From Dehalococcoidia bacterium (GTDB taxonomy: Bacteria > Chloroflexota > Dehalococcoidia > Lucifugimonadales > SHYT01): a DNA stretch of 64,000 bases. Position numbers and translations under genes: made by a program. The notes under the pieces are model-generated. The model was not told the DNA's origin. It ran no database searches and worked only from the letters and a program-made list of their open reading frames with translations. Location: positions 106,966-170,965 of the forward strand of contig SHYA01000004.1 of the NCBI GenBank assembly GCA_009693055.1, written 5' to 3'. Of the stretch, positions 17,789-25,520 are shown one piece after another. Every line of letters starts with the position of its first letter. The stretch's first letter is position 1.

Positions 17789-18175
17789 GAGGTGCCAGGC
17801 AAGTCCCATTGCGTTGGCGGGTATAATCTGCGTCATGTCGTTTCGAACAGCGCGCCTCGTCCTGTTAATTGGCGCCGCGTTGAGCGTTGCCAAGACCTCG
17901 TTCTGCGCAAAACTCAAGGGCGCGGCGGTATCTGGCATACTGCCCTTCGCTGAAACGGCCTTGCGCCGGGGTCTGACGAGTTTCTTGAACATCCCGCGCT
18001 TCCAGCCCTCCCGTTGCGCCCCTTGCCGAAAGTGCCCTTTCCTCCTTACTTCTACGTAAGATGCGTGAGAACGGAGTGCTTGTTGGCGACTAACTCGTGA
18101 TGCAACGGTAGCGATCGCCCAGGCTTTGTATTCAAAATCAAGTCGCAGTCGGATAATATCGTAAAGGAGATGCGA

Positions 18176-18457
18176 GTGGCAGACGGATCACAAAAGGCCA
18201 GGCTGCGGATGTACGGCACCAAGTGGTGCGGCGATTGTGTCCGTTCCAAGGAGTTTCTTGAGCGGCGCCGCGTGCCCTACGAGTGGATTGACATCGGCAA
18301 CGACCAGGAGGGGCAGGAACTGGTCATCCGCCTGAACCGCGGGATGCGCCGCGTGCCGACGCTCGTGTTCCCCGACGGCTCCGTGCTGGTGGAGCCTTCT
18401 GACGCGGAGCTTGCGAAGAAGCTGGCGTCGCACGACGAACTTTTGCCGCCTAGGTAA
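18176..18457 (+). CDS. Glutaredoxin/mycoredoxin-like protein
   Basis: A 93-residue thioredoxin-fold protein with the redox motif WCGDC (Cys18 and Cys21) and the cis-proline loop RRVPTLVF, then DGSVLVEPSDAEL. The CGDC motif and short length fit mycoredoxin-type glutaredoxins, which reduce mixed disulfides with low-molecular-weight thiols. The GTG at 18176-18178 is chosen because AAGGAG lies six bases before it; the ATG two codons earlier is too close to that site. It is monocistronic as far as can be seen. Confidence 0.88.
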   Translation: MADGSQKARLRMYGTKWCGDCVRSKEFLERRRVPYEWIDIGNDQEGQELVIRLNRGMRRVPTLVFPDGSVLVEPSDAELAKKLASHDELLPPR

Positions 18458-18740
18458 CCTAGACAGCGTAGCTTCACGTGTTCTGCGTAAAGAGCGCACA
18501 CTTGGGGGGGTACGTTGTGCCGTTGGACCCGTAAGACCTCGCCTAGGGCACCGGCGCTGGTGTAGTCCACCTACCGATGGCGGCGTGAGGACTTTGCCGC
18601 CATCCGCGCCGCGAGACGCACCAAGCCGTTGCTGCCGCCAAGGTAGCGGAGCACCGGGAAAGACAGTGCAGAGTTAGTGGGCCTAAACGGACAGAAACCA
18701 GAACTCCGCTCGTGTTTGGACATCAACTGCACCTGGGGCT

Positions 18741-19701
18741 TCATGTTTTTGGATAGCACTTGATCAACTTGCCTTTGTCAACGAGGAGTACGTAGTCGAC
18801 AGTTGCGAGATCCCCTGGCTCAGCAGAGTTCACTGCCTGGATAACGATACCCGCTGGCGCATACGTGGAGGACTCAAGGACGATAATCTGGACGTCCCCC
18901 CATTTCTTGGAGGAGAACTCGGCTAAGGCACCCTCTAAGACCGCATCCACACACTCATTTACTGAATCCCATACATCGCGAGCCTCAGTCGCAGCCATGA
19001 TCCAAACGCCGTCCTCCTTGTCCTCAGGGGTTTCGGCATCCTTCACGCGGCTCAAGCGCCATTCTTCCTGCCATGTGAAAGGAGAGGCGTCTCCGTTGTT
19101 CAGACGCCTTTCACAGGCTTCAACTACTGCATTTTGAATTGCCTTTCGGCCAACATCGGTGAAAAAGAATGTTCCAACCCCTCGTCAATTAGCATGTATC
19201 GGCCCCGGATCCTGCTCACTACGGGGCAAAGAAGTTCACTGTACTGGTTGGAATACCAACAAGAGAACATTGACGGTTCCTTTTCTGAAGCGAGTGCGAT
19301 GTGGCCTTGCCGGGGGACCAGCACGACCCCAGACTCTCCCAGTTTTAGAACGGGTGCCACCTGCACTATTTGGTTCCTCAAGTGCTTACGCAGCTGTGCA
19401 GGCAAGGGCAATCGCAAGTCAACAGGGGGAGCTCGGTAGTAGTAGCCGCCGCAGGGCGGGGTTAGATACTTCTTGTTCGAGAATAAGCTTCCATGGTACG
19501 CCTGGGATATCGCATCGCCAGTCAGCCGCTTGACCTCAATGGCCGCCTTCTGCGTTCCATTCGTGACGACCACTTCGGGGGTCTTTTCCTGAGGAAACAG
19601 TTCCGTTGGGTAACTCTCTACTTCCCAGGTCCCTCCTTCTGGGTGGCAAGGAAAGCACAGGCTTTTTCAACGCAACTCTGTTCCTGGTCGCTGAGAGGCA
19701 T
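18741..19701 (-). pseudogene. Frameshifted nuclease-like gene (possible PD-(D/E)XK fold), about 319 codons reconstructed
   Basis: Three overlapping minus-strand frames read as one protein if two single-base indels are allowed. Segment 1 (ATG at 19699-19701) runs MPLSDQEQSCVEKACAF to QKEG. Segment 2 starts TWEVESYPTEL in another frame near 19630 and contains PEVVV followed by AIEVKRLTG. It ends at 19124, but the frame should switch near 19188 at a GGGG run to segment 3, FFFTDVGRKAIQNAVVEA, which ends at 18741. The P-E-(x)n-E-V-K arrangement resembles the PD-(D/E)XK nuclease core. The function is otherwise unknown. The frameshifts could be sequencing or assembly errors at homopolymers, or real decay. 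Confidence 0.6.
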
Positions 19702-19839
19702 GTTTCGGTGCTACCCTTCTTCCACCGCGCCCCAAATGGGATCACCTTAAGTTCGGGCAACTTGGCGCGACTGACTCTTTCAAACTCCGTCACCCCGTAA
19801 GAATGCCTCTTTGGCAAACTTGTTGCCATTGCGCCAAAC

Positions 19840-19915
19840 TGGTGGGCCCGCCAGGACTCGAACCTGGGACCAAGCGGTTATGAGCCGCCCGCTCTGACCA
19901 CTGAGCTACGGGCCC
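19840..19915 (-). tRNA. tRNA-Ile2 (anticodon CAT, lysidine type)
   Basis: The cloverleaf is complete, with acceptor GGGCCCG/CGGGCCC, D-arm AGCTCAGTGGTCAGAGC, anticodon loop CTCATAA, T-arm GGTTCGAGTCC and an encoded CCA. The anticodon is CAT. The anticodon stem and variable region (GGCTCATAACCGCTTGGTC) closely resemble the minor isoleucine tRNA whose C34 is changed to lysidine, rather than elongator or initiator Met. Confidence 0.88.
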
Positions 19916-19954
19916 GCGACCTCGATGATGGCTGCCGTTTCCCTGGGGGCTACA

Positions 19955-19980
19955 TAGGGGCAATTCATGCACTGCCCCTA
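19955..19980. repeat. 8-base-arm hairpin between tRNA-Ile2 and the next gene
   Basis: TAGGGGCA and TGCCCCTA flank a 10-base loop. There is no T-run, so a rho-independent terminator is doubtful. The GGGGC arm resembles the palindromic element at 33428. Confidence 0.4.
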
Positions 19981-20019
19981 AACCCACATGCCTACACGCC
20001 TCCCGACGTCTGAGCACAA

Positions 20020-20790
20020 CTACGGCGGGGAGCCCTGTGTGGCGCGGATCCGCTCGTCCAGCTCCCGCACACCTGGTGCGTCGTCGGCCAGCAGCTTGTA
20101 GCACCGGTCCAGGTAGAGCTGCGCCACCACCGCGCCCGCCTGCGAGGCGTCAAGCGCCGCCTTTATCAGGCTGTCCCCGCGCCAGTTTGGGGGAAGCAGC
20201 TTCGCCAGCGACTGGAGCTTGGCAACGGTCTCCTGGAGGAGATTCCGGTCCGTGCCGCCCAGCGCAAAGCGGAGCTTCCCGATGAGCTTCGTCATCTCCG
20301 CCAGCCGGTCCCGGTCGCTCATGAGCTGTTGCAAGACCTCGTTGACGTCGAACTGTCCCTTCTCCGCAAGGGCCGGCGAGGACGCCGACGCGGGTTTCAG
20401 GGACGGCAGTGTGACCTCGTACGCGTGGTACGCCTCCGCGTACTCCTGGACCCGGTCGTTCACCAGCTCCAGGAGGCGCTGGAATTGCTTGGAGTCCGCC
20501 GCGCCGCCAAAGAGCAGGTCTTCGTCCCGCAATTGCGCGAGCTGCCGGAGGCGCTCCACGCTCTCCACCGGCTCCGGCACGGGCGGAAAGGCGAACGCCG
20601 AGATGCCCCGGCCCGCCAGCTCCGCTGCCTGAGAGGCCAGGAACGGCGGCATGTACTTAACCAAGTCCACCGCCACGGGCAGCACAATGACGTACGTAGC
20701 CAGCAGCTTGCCAGAGTCGCCGGCGTCGCGGACGTAGAGGAGCGCATGGCCCTTCGGCCTCGCCCCATCGCCCCGTTCAAACGTCAGCAT
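20020..20790 (-). CDS. Conserved-looking hypothetical protein, 256 residues
   Basis: I do not recognise the family. The first 70 residues form a beta-rich start (GHALLYVRDAG, LATYVIVLPVAVDLVKYMPP). The rest is predicted helical, with repeated Leu heptads (RLRQLAQLRDEDLLFG, LQQLMSDRDRLAEMTKLIGKL, LQSLAKLLPP) that could form a helical bundle or coiled coil. There is no signal peptide or clear membrane segment. The ATG has GAGGGA upstream and codon use matches its neighbours. It lies upstream of tRNA-Ile2 on the same strand and diverges from the Cys-rich triplet. Confidence 0.75.
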   Translation of the reverse strand: MLTFERGDGARPKGHALLYVRDAGDSGKLLATYVIVLPVAVDLVKYMPPFLASQAAELAGRGISAFAFPPVPEPVESVERLRQLAQLRDEDLLFGGAADSKQFQRLLELVNDRVQEYAEAYHAYEVTLPSLKPASASSPALAEKGQFDVNEVLQQLMSDRDRLAEMTKLIGKLRFALGGTDRNLLQETVAKLQSLAKLLPPNWRGDSLIKAALDASQAGAVVAQLYLDRCYKLLADDAPGVRELDERIRATQGSPP

Positions 20791-20931
20791 CCGCGTTCAT
20801 CCCTCGGTCAGCGATTTCTTGTATTATAGCAGCGGACAAGTGGCGCGGTGGTGCTCTCTGCGCTGGGCGACGGCTTGATTATGCCGCCCGAGGCATCGTA
20901 ATGCTGAGGCTCCCGAGCCAGAGGAGGAAGC

Positions 20932-21294
20932 GTGGCTGGGCACGTGGAACAGTGCATCCTCTGCGGGCTGAGCTATGTCACCAACGACACCGCCCTGGAC
21001 GTGGGCGATGACTACCTCCGTTTCTTCAAGTGCCTGGACACCTTTTCCTGCGCGGAGCGCTGGCTGGTCAAGTTTCTTGCCAGTCACCCGATGCAGCTCG
21101 ACTCCGTGACCCTCGTCAGCAACGACCCCAAGGCACAGCCCGAGTTTGAAGTGGGCTACCGCGTTCAGGACCGGGAGAGCCGTAAGCGCCGGTTCCGTCT
21201 GGAGGTCTGCGAGGAGGAGGACATCCACGCCAGAATGCTCCATTACCACCTCCTTGAAAACGGGAACGAGGTCAGGAAGAGCTTTGTCCCTTAG
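20932..21294 (+). CDS. Cys-rich small protein, copy 1 of a tandem triplet
   Basis: A 120-residue protein of a family I cannot name. It has two cysteine pairs, CILCG near the N-terminus and C-x5-C followed by AERWLVKFL, consistent with a zinc ribbon. A beta-rich middle (FEVGYRVQD) and a C-terminal HYHLLENGNEV follow. Two further paralogues come directly after it on the same strand. It is the most divergent: the KRR-x-LMPEV motif of copies 2 and 3 is degraded to KRRFRLEVCEE. Start: GTG with GAGGAGG upstream. Confidence 0.8.
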   Translation: MAGHVEQCILCGLSYVTNDTALDVGDDYLRFFKCLDTFSCAERWLVKFLASHPMQLDSVTLVSNDPKAQPEFEVGYRVQDRESRKRRFRLEVCEEEDIHARMLHYHLLENGNEVRKSFVP

Positions 21295-21305
21295 CCGGAA
21301 AGCTG

Positions 21306-21671
21306 ATGACGTACCGCGCTGAATACTGTTTCCTGTGCGGGTTTTCCCGCTTGGTGCGGGACAGCAACACCAGGGGAGGAGATACCCAAGACACGCCCTT
21401 CTGGTGCCCGGAGACCGCAGCTTGTGCCGAGCGGTGGCTCAGAAAATTCCTGAGCGGGTTCCCTATTGTGCTAGATTCTGTGATACTCCTGGGAAGCGGT
21501 CCGCAGCGGCAAGGGGTGTTTGAGGTGGCGTACCAGGTGAACGGGCAGGCAGCGGTGAAGCGCCGCGTCCTGATGCCGGAGGTATATTCCGGCGGCGACT
21601 TTCACCGCCGCTCGGAGCACTTCCATCTTCTTGAGTTCGGCGCGGACGTGAGGGACACCTTTGCGCCGTAG
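21306..21671 (+). CDS. Cys-rich small protein, copy 2 of a tandem triplet
   Basis: A 121-residue paralogue of its neighbours, with CFLCGFSRLV, CPETAAC-AERWLRKFLSG, FEVAYQV, VKRRVLMPEV, GGDFHRRSEHFHLLEFG and a FAP end. The HRRSEH segment and the four cysteines are shared with copy 3 and are the best candidates for a metal or ligand site. It begins 11 bases after copy 1, so the triplet is probably one transcript. The function is unknown. Confidence 0.8.
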   Translation: MTYRAEYCFLCGFSRLVRDSNTRGGDTQDTPFWCPETAACAERWLRKFLSGFPIVLDSVILLGSGPQRQGVFEVAYQVNGQAAVKRRVLMPEVYSGGDFHRRSEHFHLLEFGADVRDTFAP

Positions 21672-21737
21672 CCATCGGCGGCAGTTCGCTTGCTCAGGCG
21701 AAGGGCGCGTCGGGACCCTTGCTGGTTGGAGTGCCAC

Positions 21738-22127
21738 GTGATTCTTAGCAACTGGGAACGGCGGCAGATCTTCGGCGCAGGCGGGTGCCCCCTTTGCGGC
21801 CTCAACTGGGTCCCCAGAGACGCCACCAGCACCGGCATTGTGGAGGCCCGCATCCTTGGCTGCACCGATAGGGCAATCTGCTCGGAACGCTGGCTCCGCA
21901 AGTTCCTGAGCGGAAAACCGCTCACCATCGAGGCGGTCACCTTCCTCGGTCAGGGCCCAAGCCAGCAGGCCGTCTTTGAGGTGACCTACCGACCGCAGGA
22001 CGGCGCTGAGCTGAAGAGGCGCGTGCTGATGCCGGAGGTAAGCCCTGGAGGTGACGTCCACCGTCGTTCAGAGCATTACCACCTCATCGAGTTCGGCGTG
22101 GACATCACCACCACCTTCACCCCCTGA
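21738..22127 (+). CDS. Cys-rich small protein, copy 3 of a tandem triplet
   Basis: A 129-residue paralogue: CPLCGLNWV, CTDRAIC-SERWLRKFLSG, FEVTYRP, LKRRVLMPEV, GGDVHRRSEHYHLIEFG and a FTP end. I chose the GTG at 21738-21740 because GGAG lies seven bases upstream and the conserved part follows shortly. An open frame extends further upstream without protein-like sequence. The PncC-like gene follows 44 bases later on the same strand and may be co-transcribed. Confidence 0.8.
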   Translation: MILSNWERRQIFGAGGCPLCGLNWVPRDATSTGIVEARILGCTDRAICSERWLRKFLSGKPLTIEAVTFLGQGPSQQAVFEVTYRPQDGAELKRRVLMPEVSPGGDVHRRSEHYHLIEFGVDITTTFTP

Positions 22128-22171
22128 AGCGTACTGGAAACGCAGGGCAACGCCGGCTGTAGGGAGGCCGC

Positions 22172-22654
22172 ATGGACGAAATCGTGGAATTGGTGGCGAA
22201 GCTGCTGCAACAGAAGAGGAAGCGCATCGCCGTTGTCGAGGCCACCGGATGCGGACTGGTGATGCACCGCCTGGCTACCATCCCCGGCGCATCGCGGTAC
22301 CTGGACGGCGGCGTCGTCGCGTACTCCTATCCGGCGAAGCAGAAAATGCTCGGCCTGAGCGATACTGACCTGGCGCAAGGCTCGGTCAGTCACGAGGCTG
22401 CGCAGGCGATGGCGCGCCGCATCCGGCAGCTCGTCGGGACCGACATTGGGCTGGCAGACACCGGGATGGCGGGGCCGACCGGCACACCGGAGAAACCCCC
22501 AGGCCTCGTCTTTATCGCGCTCTCCGCGCCCGCCACCGAGCTGTGGGAGCGGCACCAATTTCCCAGCAACGACCGGGTGGCCAACCAGCGCCGCACCGCG
22601 GACGCGGCGTTCGACCTGCTCAAACGCTACCTGGAGTCGCTTCCCGGCGCGTAG
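22172..22654 (+). CDS. CinA C-terminal-domain (PncC-like) protein with altered active site
   Basis: A 160-residue stand-alone CinA C-terminal domain. In PncC this domain hydrolyses nicotinamide mononucleotide to nicotinate mononucleotide. The fold is clear: IPGASRYLDGGVVAYSYPAK (with Tyr and Lys of the catalytic set), GSVSHEAAQAMA and TGMAGPTGTPEKPPGLV. The usual ESCTGG nucleophile loop reads VEATGCG here, so the catalytic Ser is Ala, with a Cys three residues on. The enzyme may be inactive, changed in chemistry or regulatory. Start: ATG after AGGGAGG. Confidence 0.85.
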   Translation: MDEIVELVAKLLQQKRKRIAVVEATGCGLVMHRLATIPGASRYLDGGVVAYSYPAKQKMLGLSDTDLAQGSVSHEAAQAMARRIRQLVGTDIGLADTGMAGPTGTPEKPPGLVFIALSAPATELWERHQFPSNDRVANQRRTADAAFDLLKRYLESLPGA

Positions 22655-22675
22655 CTCTAGAGATGGGGGTCTGGC

Positions 22676-23110
22676 ATGGAGCCCCGCATCAGCGTGGTCA
22701 CCTTCGGGGTATCCGACTTAGGGCAAGCACGCCGCTTCTACGAAGACGGTCTTGACTGGAAGGCCTCGGCGCTCAGCAACGAGGAGATCGTCTTCTTCCA
22801 AGCGGGCTCCCTGGTGGTCGGCCTCTTTGGGTGGCAGGCGCTGGCGCAAGACGCCAACGTGGCTACCGGTGCCAAGAGCGGCTATTTCCGCGGCATCACC
22901 CTCGCCCACAACGTGCGCAGCCAGGCGGAGGTCGACCACGTGCTGAAACAAGCGGCAAGCGCGGGAGCTCGTCTGCTCAAGCCAGGGATGAAAGCCCCCT
23001 GGGGAGGCTATTCCGGCTACTTCGCCGACCCGGACGGCCACGTTTGGGAGGTGGCGTGGAACCCGCACTCCCCCATCGCGGACGATGGTTCCATCCGCCT
23101 GCCGCGCTAG
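22676..23110 (+). CDS. VOC (glyoxalase/dioxygenase fold) protein
   Basis: A 144-residue protein with the paired beta-alpha-beta-beta-beta modules of the vicinal oxygen chelate superfamily: VTFGVSDLGQARRFYEDGLDW at the start and GYSGYFADPDGHVWEVAWNP at the end, the last with the typical C-terminal metal Glu. The first-module metal position is not obviously His. Members include glyoxalases, dioxygenases and resistance proteins, so no substrate can be named. It is downstream of the PncC-like gene by 21 bases on the same strand. Confidence 0.85.
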   Translation: MEPRISVVTFGVSDLGQARRFYEDGLDWKASALSNEEIVFFQAGSLVVGLFGWQALAQDANVATGAKSGYFRGITLAHNVRSQAEVDHVLKQAASAGARLLKPGMKAPWGGYSGYFADPDGHVWEVAWNPHSPIADDGSIRLPR

Positions 23111-23212
23111 CGTCGGAAGCCGGGCGGCCCCGCTGCCGGCCTGGCATCGGCCAATCGTATCTGCTCAGCCTCCCCTTTTATAACGAAAAGATTTGACTAA
23201 AAGGAGGAAACC

Positions 23213-25255
23213 ATGAATAAAGGGCCATTGCGGGGGCTCCTTGGCGTTCTAGCAGCCGCGGCACTCGCCGGGGTCGTGGTCTGGGGTTGGAGCTCGCTCT
23301 CTTCGGAGAACGACAAGACGCAAGCGCAGCTCACGAGCGAGCTGACTGTGCTCCGGCAGGAGACTGGACTCGCGACGCAGACCATGCAGCTTCTGGAGAC
23401 CAATCTGGCGACCGCCAACAGCAAGCTGGACGACCTCGGCCAGGCCATATCCTCGGTTCAGGCGGACGTTGGGCGCACCCGCGACGAATTGGCCTCTTCC
23501 ACCGCAACGCTGACTGGAGCGCTTGAGGCGGCGGCGGCGCAGGCTGACGACCTTGACGACGATGTGACGGCGCTCAAGGCGGAAGACCGCGTCCTGGACA
23601 CCAGGGTCGGCGATGTGCAGACAGATCTGGGCCTTCTGACGGAAGGCATGACCCGGCTCCAGCAAAACGTGGCGACGCTCACAACCCAGGTGGCAATCGG
23701 CTCTGCCAGCGCCGGCGGTTCCGGAGTAATCGCGGCTACCCGGACGTTCACGATCGGACCGCTCAGCGTTCAGGTCACTCCGAGCGCTTCCCTGAGCGGG
23801 CAGGACACGGCTTTCGTGGTGGCGGGACTCCAGCCCTGGCAGTCGGTATCGGTCAGCCACCTTCGCCCTACCGGCGCGCCGGCTCCGTGGATCATCCCCA
23901 ACCTGGAGGCCACCTATAGCTCTTCGCAGGCTCAGGAGGACTTGTATGCGGACGCCGCCGGTCGTGTGGGCTGGACGCGCGTTGGCACGCAAGACGGCGA
24001 GGGCACGTGGCGAGTGCAGCTCGCCGTGGACGGCGCCTCGTACGCCGTGCCGTATCAGGTCTCGGAGCTCCAGCTCACGACCAACAGGGTCCAGCGGTTC
24101 GGCCTGGACCTCCGTCGCTACCAGGGCTTGGCCTCGGACATGTACTACTCTTCCGGCGTGCCCTCCGCACTGGTGCTAGAGCTTCAGGCTCACCTATATA
24201 ACCTCCGGTCAGTGCTCAGAGAGCGATTCGGTTTCCAGAGCCGCGTCATTCCCGACCTTTACCTGTTTGGCGACCGAGGCCTCTTTGAGGCTGCAGGACG
24301 CACCATCGAGGTTAACGTGACGTGGGAAGCAGGGTTCCATCTCACTGGAGGCTCCTACCCCGGCATCTACGTTCAAGCGGACAAGTTCTTGAGCACAGTA
24401 AAGGAGATCCTCACGCACGAATACGTGCACCTGATCGTGGGCGAGATCTCGTCCGTGCGCATTCCTGCGTGGCTCAACGAGGGAACGGCGCGATACTATG
24501 AACTCCACCTCGGGCTGGAGTCGGCGCGCCCCGACCATGCGCGCACCGCCATCTATGATCAAGCGGACGAGGCGAGGTCAGCGCTCACCGATGGCCTACT
24601 CCCCTCGCTGCCGAGCCTGGAGGACCGGGTGGCGTGGAACAACGTCTCAGCAACACAGGCCGACCAGAACTACGCACACGCGTACATGGCCGTGCGTTTC
24701 TTCATCCAGGAGCACGGCGAGACCGCGCTCGCTGCGCTAATCACCAGCCTGGCATCCGACCAGCCGCTGGGAGAGGCCGTGCTGGACACGACCGGCCAGA
24801 ACTACGCCGCCTTTGAGCAAGCGTTCCGCGCTTGGCTGCGCACGTGGCAGGACCCTGAACGTGAGTTGGTACGCCAGTACAACCAGGCTGCCAATGGGCT
24901 GGTGGATGAGTTGTCTATGATAGGCACTGATCGGGCAACCCAAGTGCAACTTGACGCAGGCGGACGGCTTGACGCGGGAATCCCTCCCTGGACGCAATAT
25001 GTCGCACGGGCTGCGGACCTGCAGCGGCGGGCCGCCCAGCTTCGGACACCCGACGGATATGAAACCGTGCAAAGCGGCCTTACCGCCTTCTGTGACCGCA
25101 CCGTGACGTGGCTGCAACGGGAGCTAGAATATTTTCAGACGGGGGTGGATACTACCCGTGTTCAGGCGAACAACATGATCCCTGAGGTTGACGCGCGCAG
25201 CGCCCTGATGCAGCGAACGCTTGGCGACCTGGCCTTTGTGTACCGCCTGGACTAG
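23213..25255 (+). CDS. Membrane-anchored coiled-coil gluzincin-type metallopeptidase (peptidase MA-like)
   Basis: A 680-residue protein with a short cytoplasmic start, one N-terminal membrane helix (about 6-23) and a long coiled coil (about 30-165). A beta-rich region follows, then a zinc peptidase domain with HEYVH (402-406) and Glu423 in LNEGTARYYE. This is the HExxH...E layout of peptidase-MA-like gluzincins. The catalytic domain would lie outside the membrane. A strong AAGGAGG Shine-Dalgarno precedes the ATG, and the gene appears monocistronic. The substrate is unknown; the coiled coil suggests oligomerisation or envelope anchoring. It ends with a helical C-terminal region of about 130 residues. 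Confidence 0.85.
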   Translation: MNKGPLRGLLGVLAAAALAGVVVWGWSSLSSENDKTQAQLTSELTVLRQETGLATQTMQLLETNLATANSKLDDLGQAISSVQADVGRTRDELASSTATLTGALEAAAAQADDLDDDVTALKAEDRVLDTRVGDVQTDLGLLTEGMTRLQQNVATLTTQVAIGSASAGGSGVIAATRTFTIGPLSVQVTPSASLSGQDTAFVVAGLQPWQSVSVSHLRPTGAPAPWIIPNLEATYSSSQAQEDLYADAAGRVGWTRVGTQDGEGTWRVQLAVDGASYAVPYQVSELQLTTNRVQRFGLDLRRYQGLASDMYYSSGVPSALVLELQAHLYNLRSVLRERFGFQSRVIPDLYLFGDRGLFEAAGRTIEVNVTWEAGFHLTGGSYPGIYVQADKFLSTVKEILTHEYVHLIVGEISSVRIPAWLNEGTARYYELHLGLESARPDHARTAIYDQADEARSALTDGLLPSLPSLEDRVAWNNVSATQADQNYAHAYMAVRFFIQEHGETALAALITSLASDQPLGEAVLDTTGQNYAAFEQAFRAWLRTWQDPERELVRQYNQAANGLVDELSMIGTDRATQVQLDAGGRLDAGIPPWTQYVARAADLQRRAAQLRTPDGYETVQSGLTAFCDRTVTWLQRELEYFQTGVDTTRVQANNMIPEVDARSALMQRTLGDLAFVYRLD

Positions 25256-25339
25256 CTCCTCGCTCACCGGGCGCGGCGACACCGCGTGCTATACTGGACT
25301 CATGAACCGCGCCTGGGCCAGAAGCCCGTCACGGCCGAG

Positions 25340-25414
25340 CGGGAGTAGCTCAGTGGTAGAGCGCCTGCCTTCCAAGCAGGTTGTCGTGGGTTCAATTCCC
25401 ATCTCCCGCTCCAA
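25340..25414 (+). tRNA. tRNA-Gly (anticodon TCC)
   Basis: A complete cloverleaf with acceptor GCGGGAG/CTCCCGC, D-arm AGCTCAGTGGTAGAGC, anticodon loop CTTCCAA, T-arm GGGTTCAATTCCC and an encoded CCA end. It is isolated, with the flavoprotein gene converging from the right. Confidence 0.96.
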
Positions 25415-25520
25415 GCCCATCGCGAAGCCAGTAACAACCGTTACCCCTCCGGCTTGACAAGTGCACAGACTCTTCAGTCGTGCACCAGCATCACAACCGC
25501 TTGGAGAAACGGCTTTCATT

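Noticed and set aside
17729..17840. 35-codon frame whose TGA overlaps the M20 peptidase start
   Set aside because: No Shine-Dalgarno, no similarity, and a possible promoter -10 lies inside it.
17814..18059. 81-codon plus-strand frame before the glutaredoxin gene
   Set aside because: No motif and unlike its neighbours in composition; likely chance.
19536..19829. 97-codon minus-strand frame
   Set aside because: It is the wrong frame of the broken nuclease-like gene; the other frames read as protein.
19840..19915. tRNA-Met call for the CAT anticodon tRNA
   Set aside because: The anticodon stem and variable loop match tRNA-Ile2 better than initiator or elongator Met.
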